Shown: positions 1 to 12,300 of the stretch, piece by piece
Position numbering within the stretch: position 1 is the first letter of the stretch
Layout: every line of letters begins with the position of its first letter
DNA from: Mytilus californianus
Lineage: Eukaryota; Mollusca; Bivalvia; Mytilida; Mytilidae
DNA length: 64,000 nt
Reading direction: 5' to 3'
Assembly (NCBI RefSeq): GCF_021869535.1
Contig: NW_026262668.1
Span: forward strand, 136,635,635 to 136,699,634
Program-made: the position numbers and the translations under genes
Notes under the pieces: generated by a model
Seen by the model: the letters and a program-made list of their open reading frames with translations, nothing else
Database searches by the model: none
Told to the model about the DNA's origin: nothing

Positions 1-250
1 CACCGGGTGTGTACTAACATGAGCAACACGACGGGTGCCACATGTGGAGCATGATCTGCTTACCCTCCCAAACACCTGAGATCACCCTCGGTTTTTGCTG
101 GGTTCGTGTTGCTCAGTCTTTAGTTTTCTATGTTGTGTTTTGTAAACTCATGTTTGTCTGTTTGTCTTTTCCTTTTTTAGTCATGGCGTTGTCAGTTTAT
201 TTTCGACTTTGTCCCTTTGGTATCCGTCGCCTCTCTTTTATATTTGTTAA
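1..250 (+). repeat. Dispersed repeat family C, copy 1
   Basis: This copy shares the core ACATGAGCAACACGACGGG, then GTGCCACATGTGGAGC, a GGGTTCGTGTTGCTCAG block and a TTTGTCTGTTTGTCTTTT block ending near a CATGGCGTTGTCAG motif. The same order of blocks occurs at about 375-1358, 39058-39310 and 41100-41285, and in reverse at about 50003-50165. It gives only short ORFs that differ between copies, so I treat it as a non-coding mobile repeat. I recognise it as a frequent mussel repeat, but its class is unknown to me. Confidence 0.6.
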
Positions 251-374
251 AACAAAAAAAATACCTTATGTTTTATAAACCTACCATTAACAGTTGGCAA
301 ACCAGGATGACATCATTTACCATTATTATATGCATGCATATTCTAAACAGTTTATTCTTGCGTGAACCATTTTC

Positions 375-1358
375 TAATTACCTTTCCGTAGTACTTGGGA
401 TCGCCCCAGTTTTGTTGGTGATGTTCGTTTTGCTCTGTCTTTACTTTTCAATGTTGTGTTTTCTAGACTGTGTTCGTCTTTTCGTCGTTTGTCGTTTTTT
501 GTCATGGCATTATTGGATTGTCGTTTTTTGTAATGGCATTATTGGATTGTCGTTTTTTGTCATGGCATTATTGGATTGTCGTTTTTTGTCATGGCATTAT
601 TGGATTGTCGTTTTTTTGTCATGGCATTATTGGATTGTCGTTTCTTGTCATGGCATTATTGGATTGTCACTTTTTGTCATGGCATTATTTGATTGTCGTT
701 TTTTTGTCATGGCATTATTGGATTGTCGTTTTTTGTCATGGCGTTATTGGAATGTCGTTTTTTGTCATGGCATTATTGGATTGTCGTTTTATGTCATGGC
801 ATTATTGGATTGTCGTTTTTTGTCATGGCATTATTGGATTGTCGTTTTTTGTCATGGCATTATTGGATTGTCACTTTTTGTCATGGCATTATTGGATTGT
901 CGTTTTTTGTCATGGCATTATTGGATTGTCGTTTTTTGTCATGGCGTTATTGGAATGTCGTTTTTTGTCATGGCATTATTGGATTGTCGTTTTATGTCAT
1001 GGCATTATTGGATTGTCGTTTTTTGTCATGGCATTATTGGATTGTCGTTTTTTGTCATGGCATTATTGGATTGTCACTTTTTGTCATGGCATTATTGGAT
1101 TGTCGTTTTTTGTCATGGCATTATTGGATTGTCGTTTTTTGTCATGGCATTATTGGATTGTCGTTTTTTGTTATGGCATTATTGGATTGTCGTTTTATGT
1201 CATGGCTTTATTGGATTGTCGTTTTTTGTCATGGCATTATTCGATTGTCACTTTTTGTCATGGCATTATCAAATTGTCGTTTTTTGTCATGGCATTATTG
1301 GATTGTCTCCGATTTATGAGTTTGAGTACCCCTTTAATATAAATTCTGTCTCTCTTTA
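375..1358 (+). repeat. Dispersed repeat family C, copy 2, internally expanded
   Basis: The left part (about 375-490: GATCGCCCCAGTTTTGTTGG, then TTCGTTTTGCTCTGTC, then a TGTTGTGTTTT block) and the right part (about 1308-1358: CGATTTATGAGTTTGAGT, then CCCTTT) match the two ends of the family C unit. Between them, where other copies have one TTTGTCTTTTT...CATGGCGTT segment, lies a 29-bp minisatellite of about 28 copies. This is a direct comparison within the window. Confidence 0.55.
491..1304 (+). repeat. 29-bp minisatellite, about 28 copies
   Basis: The unit reads GTCGTTTTTTGTCATGGC followed by ATTATTGGATT. Copies are nearly identical, with recurring variants (GGCGTTATTGGAAT, GTCACTTTTTG, GTTTTATG) that also come in blocks, suggesting higher-order duplication. 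Because 29 is not a multiple of 3 and the unit lacks stops, all three forward frames stay open and give long repetitive ORFs. There is no sign that these are expressed genes. Confidence 0.95.
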
Positions 1359-1364
1359 ACCGTA

Positions 1365-1530
1365 CATGTCTTTCATGATAAATGAAAAAATATAACATAA
1401 ATCCAATTTATTTCTGAGTGTATATTGCTTTCTCTTATTCTTAGTCGATTTATACTTTCGCGTTACGAAGATTTACCAAACTCGAGAAGAGAAATGTCGT
1501 ATCACATTCGATGCAATGGTAAAACTGCAG
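1365..1530. other. Spacer with a fragment of the palindromic module
   Basis: AT-rich DNA without a gene. At about 1475-1520 the segment CTCGAGAAGAGAAATGTCG, then TATCACATTCGATGCAATGG, resembles the right arm of the palindrome at 13441-13565 (CTCGAGTGGATAAATATCG, then TATCACACTCGATGCAGTGG). It is probably a decayed half of the same element. Confidence 0.4.
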
Positions 1531-1881
1531 TTCTCTCATTCTAATCCGTTTCCTACCATGTGGACACACCCGGGTTCTCTCATTCTATTCCGTTTCCTAC
1601 TATGTGGACACACCCGGATTATCTCATTCTAATCCGTTTCCTACCATGTGGACACACCCGGATTCTCTCATTCTAATCCGTTTCCTACCATGTGGACATA
1701 CCCGGGTTCTCTCATTCTAATCCGTTTCCTACCATGTGGACACACCCGGGTTCTCTCATTCTAATCCGTTTCCTACCATGTGGACACACCCGGGTTCTCT
1801 CATTCTAATCCGTTTCCTACCATGTGGACACACCCGGGTTCTCTCATTCTAATCCGTTTCCTACCATGTGGACACACCCGG
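1531..1881 (+). repeat. 44-bp minisatellite, 8 copies
   Basis: The unit is TTCTCTCATTCTAATCCG followed by TTTCCTACCATGTGGACA and CACCCGGG, repeated eight times at a strict 44-bp period with few substitutions (for example TTATCTCATT in copy 3 and GGACATACCC in copy 4). No reading frame of interest. Confidence 0.95.
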
Positions 1882-2670
1882 TCTCGCATCTTTTAGAGTT
1901 TATGCTGTTCCCTCAGCTTTTGTTTTTACTTTGTCGCCTTCTTAATTCATTTATGAGATATGACCATCGATAAACTACTGTTGCCTAAATTTATATTTTC
2001 GTTGAAAAGTTGGTTATTTTGTAATAGCCGTTTGATCAAAGTTCTTCATTGTTTAAAATTCAATTATGATGCCAATTGTGACCTCACTAGAAATAAAAAA
2101 GCCAAACATGACATCACATAGAAAGAACACGATCTATTTATTGTTTATTTTTTCCAATTCGATAATAAGATATTATTGTTTTAGGGTGCACTCGTCTGTG
2201 TTTGTGGTTTTTATTTCTACATATAGTTTGTCATGTACAGATGTACAGTAAAACTTTTGATTGGTAATCTTGGTAATCTTTCAAAATAGTTTTTATTTAT
2301 TTCATTTATTATGATTCCACCTAATAGTAGATACATAGTAAAGTTTTACATTTTTCATTTTAGTTATATTCCGAAAGATTCAATGGTTGACAAATAAAAA
2401 AAAAGACTTTAGGTTTAATTTGGTCATTTACATTAATCGAGTTCTATGATTGTATTCAGTACTATATACATTTTTACTGTAACCATTATATTTTTGCACC
2501 AAAATGATACGTTTATCTAGTTTACACTATACGGATAGGCCTTGACTTTCATTTCTAGATACGATCTTTAACATGCCATAATAAACAGCTGCGCCATGAG
2601 CGCATGATACGCCCGTCGCTTTTTAAAAGAATAAAGTTCAATAAATTATCAATGTCATATCAGTAATTTA
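1882..2670. other. AT-rich spacer with a decayed repeat module
   Basis: The stretch about 2030-2150 (TTTGATCAAAGTTCTTCATTG ... ACATGACATCACATAGAAAG) parallels 13225-13350 (TTTGATCTCAGTTCTTCATTG ... GATGACGTCACATATATAG), so both belong to one dispersed module. No coding sequence is recognisable. Confidence 0.4.
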
Positions 2671-2673
2671 TGA

Positions 2674-3330
2674 AAAACTAAAGGGAGGTTATCTCAATAG
2701 ATATAAACCAGTCACCAAAGTTTCATGAAAACTCCTCAAAGCACTTTAAAGATATTGTCCGAAAACTGGAAAATCGTCCCTTTTTATGAATTAAATCCCA
2801 TAACTCGGAAACGTAAAATCTTAAATTTATGATAATCGAAAGGGAGCTTATGTCAATGGATATAAACAATTCACCAAAGTTTCATGAAAACTGCTGAAAG
2901 CATTTTTGAATTATTGTCCGAAAACTAGAAAATCACCCTTTTTTAATAAATAAACCCCCATAACTCGGAAGTGTAAAATATAAAATTTATAAAAATCGAA
3001 AGAGAGCTCATGTCGATAGATATAAACAATTCACCAAAGTTTCTTGCAAATTGGTGAAAGTGTTTTTGAGTTTTTGTCCGAAAACTGGAAAATCCCCCTT
3101 TTTAATGAATAATAATCCATAACTCGGAAACTTAAAATCTAAAATTTATAAAAAAAAAACGAAAGGGAGCTCACGTCAATAGATACAAACAATTCACCAA
3201 AGTTTCATGCAAATTGGTTAAAGCGTTTTTGAGATATTGTCCGACATGTTGACGACGGACGGACAGACGGACGCACGGACGGACGGACAACGGTATACCA
3301 TAAAACGTCCCGTAAACGGGCGTATAAAAA
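2674..3330 (+). repeat. About 160-bp tandem unit x4 with ACGGACGG tail
   Basis: Four degenerate copies start near 2674, 2829, 2992 and 3157. Each contains GAAAGGGAGCT, then TATAAACAATTCACCAAAGT, TTGTCCGAAAACTGGAAAAT and CCATAACTCGGAA. The last copy runs into GACGGACGGACAGACGGACG and then CGTCCCGTAAACGGGCGTAT. Other blocks with similar tails lie at 29373-29840 and 33540-33660. The class is unknown to me; I recall similar blocks from bivalve genomes. Confidence 0.7.
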
Positions 3331-4610
3331 GGTATGATTAAAAAAACGAACTTAAAGGTTAATTAAAAAATCGAAAGTTCATAAAAACTGACAAAATCAA
3401 ACGTTATCAACCAACGGAACACGTGAAAAAAACTCATATTCCTGACTTGGTACAGACATTTTCCGAAGAAAATGGTGGGTTAAACCTAGTTTAATAGCAA
3501 GCTAAACCTCCCACTTGTATGCCAGTTGTTTATAGTTGCGTTATATTAACAAAATTGATTGAGCAACCCAAGCAGGCATTATTGGTTAATGTGACAATAA
3601 TTGTAAATTGTAAATTGCTTTGATAATTCGGTGAACAATTTCTAAAGGACTCACCTAATTATTTTTAACAAAATGTCGGATTTTTAGTTTCAAAACGATA
3701 AAGTCAATTTTTACTTTTCTCCCTAGTGATTTCCGGTTCGCTCTGAATGTTCAGACATACACGTCATTTAAAGTCAGCATTCCCTTAATGAATGAACGAC
3801 AAACAACGTTGTTGAAGAGATACATAGGGATTTACTTATTTGATTTTCGGTACAACCATTGTCACTTATTTTACTATGATAACAAAATTTTATTCTTATA
3901 GTTATTAATATTATAATAATGTAATTTATGAATATCAATTCCAGTAGAAGTTTCTGCAACTCATGAAAACTAATAGAATAATTAAGTGTGTATCATCTAT
4001 GCTTCCAATTTCACTATAATTAACACACCAATATCCTAAATATCCTAATGGGAAGATGATTAAAGATCAAATTGTCGAATATTAAAGATAAAAAAGATAG
4101 AGACTGTTATAAGGTTATAGCTTTGTTTTAGGCAACAAATACCCTTTTGGTCATAAATCTCCACAAGTATTTTTACATCCTTGGCTTTGAAATATTTGGT
4201 TTTGAGCGAACAATTGCATCTGGTCAATTCAGAAAAACCTTTTGGATGTTAATTTTATCTAACACTGGGTCGATAATGCTCCTGGTAGAATTTTAGTTAT
4301 CCGAGAGTATCATTAGCTCAATGGTCAGTTCATCGACACGGACATGACTTTATATAACATGCACTTCTTTAAATTTTCCGTTGATTATTTTAGATAATAT
4401 AAAAAAAAAACTAAGGATTTATCTTCTTCAGTCAAAGTTGATCTAAGATGGTTTTAGTTAGTTTTTCAATAGTTTCTTTTAGTCATATAGTACATAGTCA
4501 TTTCAGGGCCCCCTCCCCCCTCCCATTTCACTGGACTATCGGGGCGGAAGGGGTGGATGGCATGACCAAAGATGGTTTCAGCTCTACGGTTGTGATTTTC
4601 TTTCCATATA
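3331..4610. other. Gene-free stretch containing a dispersed repeat fragment
   Basis: AT-rich and without a supported ORF. About 4140-4480 shares ACTGGGTCGATA, CATCCTTGGCTTT, CCCTTTTGGT and TTTTAGGTC/CGGTCATATAG-like pieces with about 55740-55995, although the order of pieces differs. These look like two decayed copies of one dispersed repeat. Confidence 0.35.
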
Positions 4611-4611
4611 G

Positions 4612-5575
4612 CAATATTCCAGCAGCGCCTGCATATGGATATAAAAATGAGAAGACGTGGTATGATTGCCAATGAGACAACTCTCCACCAGAGACCAAAT
4701 GACATAGAAGTCAATAACTATAGATCACCTTTCGGCTTTCACCAATGAGCAAAACCCATACCGCACAGTCAGCTAGAAAAGGACCCAAAATGACAAATAT
4801 AAAACAATTTAAACTAGAAAAGTAACGGCCTGATTTATGTACCAAACAGTGAACGGAAAACAAATTTGATATACAGCCACAAACGACAAAATCTAACTTG
4901 CATGCTACTGACTTGGAACAAGCACATATATAATGCGGCAGGGTTAAACATGTTTGCTGGCGCCAAACCTTCCCCTTAACCTCTGACTGTGGTGTAACAG
5001 TACAACATAAAAACAAATTATTAAAATCAGTTTGAAAGGTTTAACTCATCAGATCGATACAAAGCAAAAAAACAACTAACAAAATCACAGACCGGGCATG
5101 TCAGGGATTTATACACCCCCACAACAAAAACGACACAAAGTACAGATCTGAGAGTACTTGGAGTAACTGTTACTGACAGCTAGTTCAAACCCAATAATAA
5201 CTAATGAAAAAATCGTGTATCTAAGACTAAAAAATCAATCAGTACACATCCAATATCCAATGGAATTAGTGTTAAGATTTCATTAACAGTCAGAGAAACA
5301 AAAGACCGTGTGCAATGCCAAAATATAGGTATCGACAGATTGTAGAACCGTGAATGTGCATATGTATATAACAGTAATATCTAGTTTGGTTTTAATTTAC
5401 TGATAAAAACATAAATATTTATGCCAATAAAAACAACATTCAAATATATAATTAGTTTTGAATTTGTAATCTTTGAGGAGTATATATCTCCACAATCCCG
5501 TCCTCTTTGAATATCTTGATGGTGACAATGTTGAATTAGGCATATCACCGAATTTGGACTTACCATGAGCACCAC
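4612..5575 (-). mobile_element. Decayed RT-A retroelement 3' end
   Basis: Reading on the minus strand, about 5460-5380 encodes NVVFIGINIYVFISKLKPN, matching the C-terminal end of the RT reading frame seen at 45079-45425. It is followed by the family's 3' untranslated region down to the terminus at about 4650 (reverse of CAATGAGACAACTCTCCACC). Just beyond, on the plus strand at 4612-4642, SNIPAAPAYG matches another internal RT segment, so a rearranged copy abuts here. Non-functional remnant. Confidence 0.6.
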
Positions 5576-6834
5576 AAAGTCATGGTTTTCTCTTCGATTA
5601 ATGAATTTAGATTGTCCCTTTTGTATATGATGTCTCAGTTTTACAGTTAACCAAGTGTTGGTCCTACATGAATGTTTAAAAATGATTAAATGGAAAATGT
5701 GGTGTTTTAGATTGCAACTTTTACTTGTTGCCTATTGTTGTGAATATAAATAACAATTATTTCACCATACATATTTTTATGAAAAGTATATATGTATATT
5801 AATTATTAACTCACTTATAAAATTTCTTTCCGGATTTTTTTTTTTTTTTTAGGAAATACTAATCACATGCAGAACTAGAATAGAATATATATAAAATGAA
5901 GTGACAATTTTTTTATCACAACATCATACTGAATATTGTATACAGTCGGTTTCCGTTTCAATAATTCAGTGATACATGTTTTTCTATGCGATTCGGTCAG
6001 AGTTTTATTATAGCCTGTCGTCATTAAAACAATTTAAGTGATGTAACAGATTTGTTTACATATATGTCTGTTTGATTTGAAATAATGTAACATTTAAATA
6101 TTAATTATAGTCATACAATAATTCCGATGGCATCATTGTATGCACTTCAAACACACTATAAAACCTTAAAGGATATATAAAAGTGAATCATAAAATTTCA
6201 GTCAAAAATTGTCCTGGTCTATTGGGAACTTGAAATATTAAAGTTAAAAGTGTTTAAATCTACTACAACAAAAAGTCTGAAGAAGGAAGCCTAATGGATA
6301 ACACTATCTAACCTTAATTTAGATGTTTTTAGATATACCATGAGATCTGTCTGTGAGGATAGACATAGCAAGTCGTTTATGTTCGATCTAAAGTCTACTT
6401 ATTTATAATTTTCCTATAGGAATAGGGTAATACAGTTCTTCAATGCTTTACACATTATATCCGCACACCTATTTTCGTGAATATGTTGGGGTTTTTTGTT
6501 TCCCTAACATTTAGGGGCAAATATTCCTTTCATATTTGGGACGAGGACACCTGCATCTTCAACAATAGCCATTTTTATATCAGCAATTTCAGTTTTATTT
6601 CACTCTTTTGCGTGAACAAGCTATTGTTCTGGAGTCTGTCCTATAGAAAAAAGCAATCTCATTCTCTCTAATTTTCTTCGGGACATCTTTAGATATAAAA
6701 CACGATCTCCAATTCTCAATACGTTCATACACGCGTTTGAAATCCGGCACCTCATCTGGAACACATTTCGCCACATGACACTGCTGCTTATATTGAACAT
6801 TTGCGCAATATAGACTTTTACCTATTTCTCCGGC
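5576..6834. other. Gene-free AT-rich stretch
   Basis: No recognisable gene, element or RNA. It contains short homopolymers (for example a T run near 5837-5850). The 64-residue frame at 6477 shows no family features. Confidence 0.4.
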
Positions 6835-7240
6835 TCCGTAAAGAATATGGCAGGGTTAGACATGTTTGCGAGTGCTCAACCCTCCTCTTACCTGGGTCGG
6901 TAGTGTAACAGCACAACATCAGAACAAACGATAAAAATCAACGAAAAAGGGCTTAACTCATCAGATCACTTCGCCGCACAACGAAAAAAACTTTACAAAA
7001 TAGACAAAAACATAAAGTACCAACATAAGATTACTTGTAAATACTCAAAAAAACTAGTTCAACTTCAACTAATAAATAAACCAATTTCCAGACTATAATA
7101 TATATATCAGTACACGTCCACGGATTAATAATAAAGACGTATTAACAGTCGGAGAAAAGCATGATCTAGTACAATGCCAAATAAGTATCGACATGATGTA
7201 GGACCTTAAGTGTCCATAAATGTATACATGTAACAATATA
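6835..7240 (-). mobile_element. RT-A 3' untranslated fragment
   Basis: It contains GGCAGGGTTAGACATGTTTG, CTTAACTCATCAGATC and GTGTAACAGCACAACATCAG, then CAGTACACGTCC and AGTATCGACA blocks, in the same order as at 38390-38640 and (partly) 5000-5340. It is interrupted on its right by the palindrome at 7242-7385. Confidence 0.55.
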
Positions 7241-7241
7241 T

Positions 7242-7385
7242 GAATAACACATAGCTGAGAGGGTGATAGAGCAGATTGTTACCCCGAGAAAACATTGTTA
7301 ACCGCGGCGAAGCCAAGGTTGACAATGCCTTTTCGAGGGGTAACAATCTGCTCTATCATCCTCTCAACTATGTGTTGTTTACTTT
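7242..7385. mobile_element. Palindromic MITE-like element with GCGAAGCC centre
   Basis: The left arm GAATAACACATAGCTGAGAG, then GGTGATAGAGCAGATTGTTA, pairs with the right arm TAACAATCTGCTCTATCATC, then CTCTCAACTATGTGTTGTTT. The centre is CCGCGGCGAAGCCAAGG. No coding potential. It has the same architecture as 46320-46486 (centre CGAGGCGAAGCCGAGG) and could form a long hairpin. Confidence 0.75.
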
Positions 7386-9127
7386 ATTATACTGAATGTT
7401 CTGTTATTACTGTCTTTTAAATTTCAAATTCAAAGTAATAAACTATGACGTTTTGTACATAACAGTCATCCCTATTTAAAAAAGCGCACAAATGATCAAG
7501 CGTCTCCGTGAAGGGTAATAGAGTATTTGCTATGGGATAGAGTAAATTGTTTACCACGTATTAACCAATCAGAATCCCGCATTTTGACATGAAATATAAT
7601 AAAGTAAATTGTCTTCCTCGTATCAACCAATCAGAATCCCGCATTTCGACATGAAGTGTAATAATACAATTTAGTTATGTTTTGATTTATTTTAACCAAA
7701 ACACGTCTGTTTCATCTATTTAGTTTAATTTTATTAGCTTTAGTGTTCAGGATTTTTTTTTTTATCAATGCGAAAATATTTCGTTAACTGTGCTGAGTGC
7801 AAGTGCTAGTTTCCAGTATGAATGGAAGGAGAAGTTGGGTATACGTTAATGAGACAGAAACCAAGCTAGAGATCAACCTATGGTTTCTACAATAGACTAG
7901 TGTCGATATAAACGTCAAGCTTTAAATCGGAAGCCTGAAAAGTTGTGAATTAATTTTGTGCCGTTAACACCAAATCCCATAGATAGCAAAGGAACGCAGA
8001 CAACATTAAAATATGAATAACGCAGTTCTTGACTTTTGACAGACAAAAATGATGCGTAGTCCACTTGACCGTCCTGTTCTATTCGCTATTTGTGGAATAT
8101 AAAATATACAGAAGAATATACAAACAAGTTTTACAAAAATCTGTAGTGCAGGTAAAGTTAAAAAAATTTAATCGATATCGTATCATAGAGCGCTCGCAAG
8201 GTTAAAGTACGTTATCTGCCGATGAGAAATTATGCGTCTTAAAATATTTTATCGGTCAATATCGTCTATTTATAAGGGAAGTAATTTTACCATCAATTAG
8301 CATCAAAATAGAAACAACGTCCATTTTAGTGAAATTACTTATTTTCTAGAAAGCAAGCAAGTTGGCCTCCATGTTATTTCCTTGGATTGAGAATGCTCGG
8401 GTTGGAGATCATTACGAAATGTGGCACTCTTCCTAAACGGAGATTTCGATTTATTCATCTTTTACAACACAAGTACGCATGCGTCTAAATATATGAATAG
8501 CATGATCGAATATGACTTTGCTGATTAAGTCTTTGGGAATAGCATGAGTATATTTGTATGTTCCGATGATGCATGATATTTGTTTACATTTCCCGCAAAA
8601 AATACTAACAAAGGTTGGCATAATGACAAGCTTTGAAAATTCATCCTACGATAAGACATATTACAGACCAAGACAATTCATTACATCCTTAAAACGGGTA
8701 TTATGTATCAACAACATAGAGTTTTTTTAAGAAAAAGTATGGATTTGAAATTGTAGATTTGTTCATTTTAAGATAAATCTAAGAACGTTATTTGCCGATT
8801 TTATGTGCTTTCTATACAAATGTTCACATATTCTAAAAGAATTCAATCAGTAATATTTCAAATACTGAAAGAGATAAATGCATTATTTTTCGATTTACAG
8901 TTATAGTTCAACGAGCCAAAGTTGCATGCCAATTTTTACTATTTGATGTAATACGACTGTATTTCACTGATGAGCAAACATTTTTGTTGGATTCATTTGT
9001 ATGATGCCAATATATTAACGTCATGCATTGTCTTACATAGCGCGTAACGTCAAGAATATTACTCGCGCCATTTACACGTCATGATTGAGCTTATGCACTG
9101 CCGATCAGTGTAACTTGAAAAAAAAAC
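7386..9127. other. Upstream flank of gene 1
   Basis: It holds a duplicated block of about 68 bp (7535-7605 and 7606-7672), each copy with TCAACCAATCAGAATCCCGC or TTAACCAATCAGAATCCCGC. The rest is AT-rich. The 70 bases before the gene 1 start contain GTAACGTCAAG and TTACACGTCATG, which resemble CRE half-sites. No clear TATA box was seen, so the transcription start is unknown. Confidence 0.35.
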
Positions 9128-9368
9128 ATGTCGGTAGGAAGTTTTTCCACGTTTGTCATTGTCCTAACGACATATTTTGGTTCCTCGTGTTGTTTGAATA
9201 TCATTCCCGATTATTTCATGGACAGTGGTGGTTTGGGTAATTGTGGTGAAACAATCAATAACAAAGAAGACGTGTATATCAGGTCTCATACTGGAGCTTA
9301 TCAACTTGGAAGTATCATAAATTACGGAGCGAACGAGAACTGTGAGCTTAAATTCAACGCTGGGACAG
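9128..9368 (+). CDS. Gene 1 coding exon 1: signal peptide and CUB start
   Basis: It encodes residues 1-80. The hydrophobic leader is SFSTFVIVLTTYFGSS. The CUB then begins with NCGETINN and contains GANENCELKF, the usual second-cysteine strand (Y..N..C.w.f). The donor is GGGACAG|gtataa, phase 1. The start ATG follows a run of A's. Confidence 0.85.
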
Positions 9369-12300
9369 GTATAATACCGTTATGTATTAAAAAACTCGAG
9401 TTAGTAATTTATCAATTTAAACTCACCGTATTATATATCTAAGAATTATTGAGGACACTATGTCACGATAAAAAATAAAAGCCGGGATGCGCACAAAACA
9501 CGCTTTGTTATAATAAATATTTCTTAATCAAGATATGAAATAATAACACATAAAACAAAACTTAGTTGTTCATAGACTTGATAATTTCTTAATTTCAATT
9601 TGTTGCTCACAAATAATGAAAATCTCTGTCTGTTGTAAATCTATACAAATAAAAAAAAATAACAGAGTATGCGTACAATAAGAATTCAAAGGTTTAGCAT
9701 AAAAAAGGCCGATTACCGTATTGGGGTCAACTGTTTAAAATGTCAATATGGATATGTCAATGTCAATGTCACAACGTTCAATGGCCGATAGGACAGCACA
9801 AGTGTTTTACTCCATGAAAAAAATGGGAATGAACAGTATTTTTATCAAGACCAAATTACACAGAACGAATACGCCAAAGTACTTTCGATCCGTATACTCC
9901 AGTAGATCACAGAGTTTCATGGTTCGCGCCTGGTTTGTTACACTTTGACGTTCAACAAATATTTAAAATAAATGTATTTTGAAATATGTTTTGTAATTTG
10001 GATACTATTCCCCTACATCACAACCACCGAATTGAGATATTTTGGATTGTCAAATTTTCATATTTTAGTACTTAATAATAGCAAAACTTTTAAACAAAAA
10101 AGATATTACCACCCGGTTTTTGTAAAGTGTTTTTTAGTTAATACTGTTTTAAGGCAGTTCCCAGGAAAAAGGTATAAATTATGATAATTTTATGTGATAT
10201 TACGCAAGTATCAGTAACAGAATGCCGCATATAGCTTTCTTTCTAAGACAAATATATTGCATTTTCATGTATATGTTTTTACCTACAGGGAAGAAAGTCT
10301 TGATAAAATTTTTAGAATTTGAACTGGAAAATGCAGTAGGAAATGAATGTCTGGATGGACTTAAGATATTTGACCACCAAAACACCACCACGTCCCCTAA
10401 TTTATATAACACGAACTGTACAATCAATAATAATGCCTCTATTACTGACAACTGCACAACGGCAAACAACTGTTCACTAGACAACTGTACCGTAGCTAAC
10501 AACTGTTCAGATGATAATGCAACACTCTCTAACATGTGCTCGATGGAAAACACTAACGGACTTACTGCCGATTTGACAGTTTGCGGAAGTACAGGTAAGA
10601 ATGTTAATTTATATTTATATATTAAGGTCACATTACAGTAAATTGCATTGTCAGTAAAAAAAACAAACTCTCCAGACCTTATGGTTATATATCTTATACT
10701 ATGCCGAATTTAAATAACGTTTTCTATATTTATGTACGTATGTTGTATATTCTATATTGATATCATTGTGTATATTCTAACTTATTTGATTCGTTTATAA
10801 CATGTTCACAATTTATCAAGTGCTATTTTTATTCATTAAGTATTTTGAACTTGCTTTTAGTAACTGCAAACATTTTTTTGAAACGGTATAAATATCATGC
10901 TCTATGTTCATATAAATTAATTTTGGAGGTAGTCTTCTGATTGGCGGAAAGTCTTTTGTCTATCAGCTCATAGACATAATTTTGTCATGTGACCGTGACA
11001 TCATCAACGTTTTTTTCTTGATTTACTCCTTAAAATGGAATTTAGAATTAAATTATAAGGAATGACTGTACTTTTTTTTCTGTCTATTCGAAATAACCTA
11101 AAAATTGTGGTGCACACTTTTAAATAATCCGCTACGCGGTTTATTCAGTGTGCACCACATTTTTGACGTAATTTCTTCATAGACAGAAACAATATTACAG
11201 TCATTCCTTAAATAAACATGGGAAGGCATTACTCTATATCGAATGTACAGCAAAGTTTCGTTAATATCGAGTTAATTTAAATGTTCACCTAAATGGCGGC
11301 TATCTAATATAAATGTACGAAAATTGATTTCTCAGATTTTAATAACTTTTCCTTCTACCAAAGATGATCGATATAATTAGCAAGAGTTCGAGAAATTATT
11401 GATTGATTTGATGTCAGAACCCGGTTGTTCAAAGTTTTGATGAATTGATGATTTCGTTTTGGTCCAAGTACCATCGAAACAAATACATCATCATCGGTTT
11501 TATGAGGTGGGAAATCAGTACAGACATAGAATGACGTCGTCTGTCATTTTAAATGAAGTGGCAACTCAAACAGAAAAAAGAATATTTCGTTCAATACACT
11601 TCTGGGTAAGTTGTTTAGCTCACCTGGCCAAAAGAACCAAGTGGGCTTTTCTCATCACCTGGGCGTCCGTCATCTGTCGTCGTCTGTTAACTTTTACAAA
11701 AATCTTCTCATCTGAAACTACTCAGGCCACAATCTTTATAAGGGTATTTAGTTTTGAAAAATGTGTCCGATGATCTCGCCTGTCAACCAACATGGGAGGG
11801 ATTTACCTTAAATGGCGAATTTTTACCCTTTTCTATGTTTTGGGCAAAAACTAAAGAAGATAGAGAGAAACTGTTAACAGAAAAATGATCAGCAATACAA
11901 GTTCAACAAAAACAGATTTTTTTCATGAATTCTATTCTGAAGAGTGTCCATTGTTGAAGATGCACACATAGACCTAGATGAGCGACACAGCGACTAATTT
12001 CACAAAAAACTCTCGTAAGTCATGAGGGTGGAGGAGGGGGGGGGGGGGTAAATTGATTGTTTACTTCTCACTTCTTAATTTCTTGAAGACCAATGGCTAT
12101 CGGTTTCGTTCATTACTCATTAACCTAACTCATCATTTAGTTTAACTACACTCACCACCCTCCCCCCACCCCGACCCCCTGTGCTGATTTTTATTATGTC
12201 GTATGTCTAAAACAAGATTGCATTATTTCTGACAGGTCAAAGTCCATTTGTATCCGCTTCATCAGAGGTGCAGTTAAAGTTTTACACAAACAGTCAAAAC

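Larger units (their letters stand above)
10595..12235 (+). other. Gene 1 intron 2
   Basis: It contains the palindromic element at 11057-11210, a dispersed repeat at 11610-11960 and a 13-base G run at 12036-12048. No exon-like frame was found; the 104-residue frame at 11459 overlaps the dispersed repeat. Confidence 0.6.

Noticed and set aside
217..1359. Long forward frames (208-380 residues) that look like a repetitive membrane protein
   Set aside because: They arise only because a 29-bp stop-free unit is repeated; all three frames are open equally and no start context, splice site or non-repeat domain supports them.
10200..10631. 143-residue minus-strand frame
   Set aside because: It is antisense to gene 1 exon 2; its hydrophobic repeats are the complement of the N-C-T/S coding repeat.
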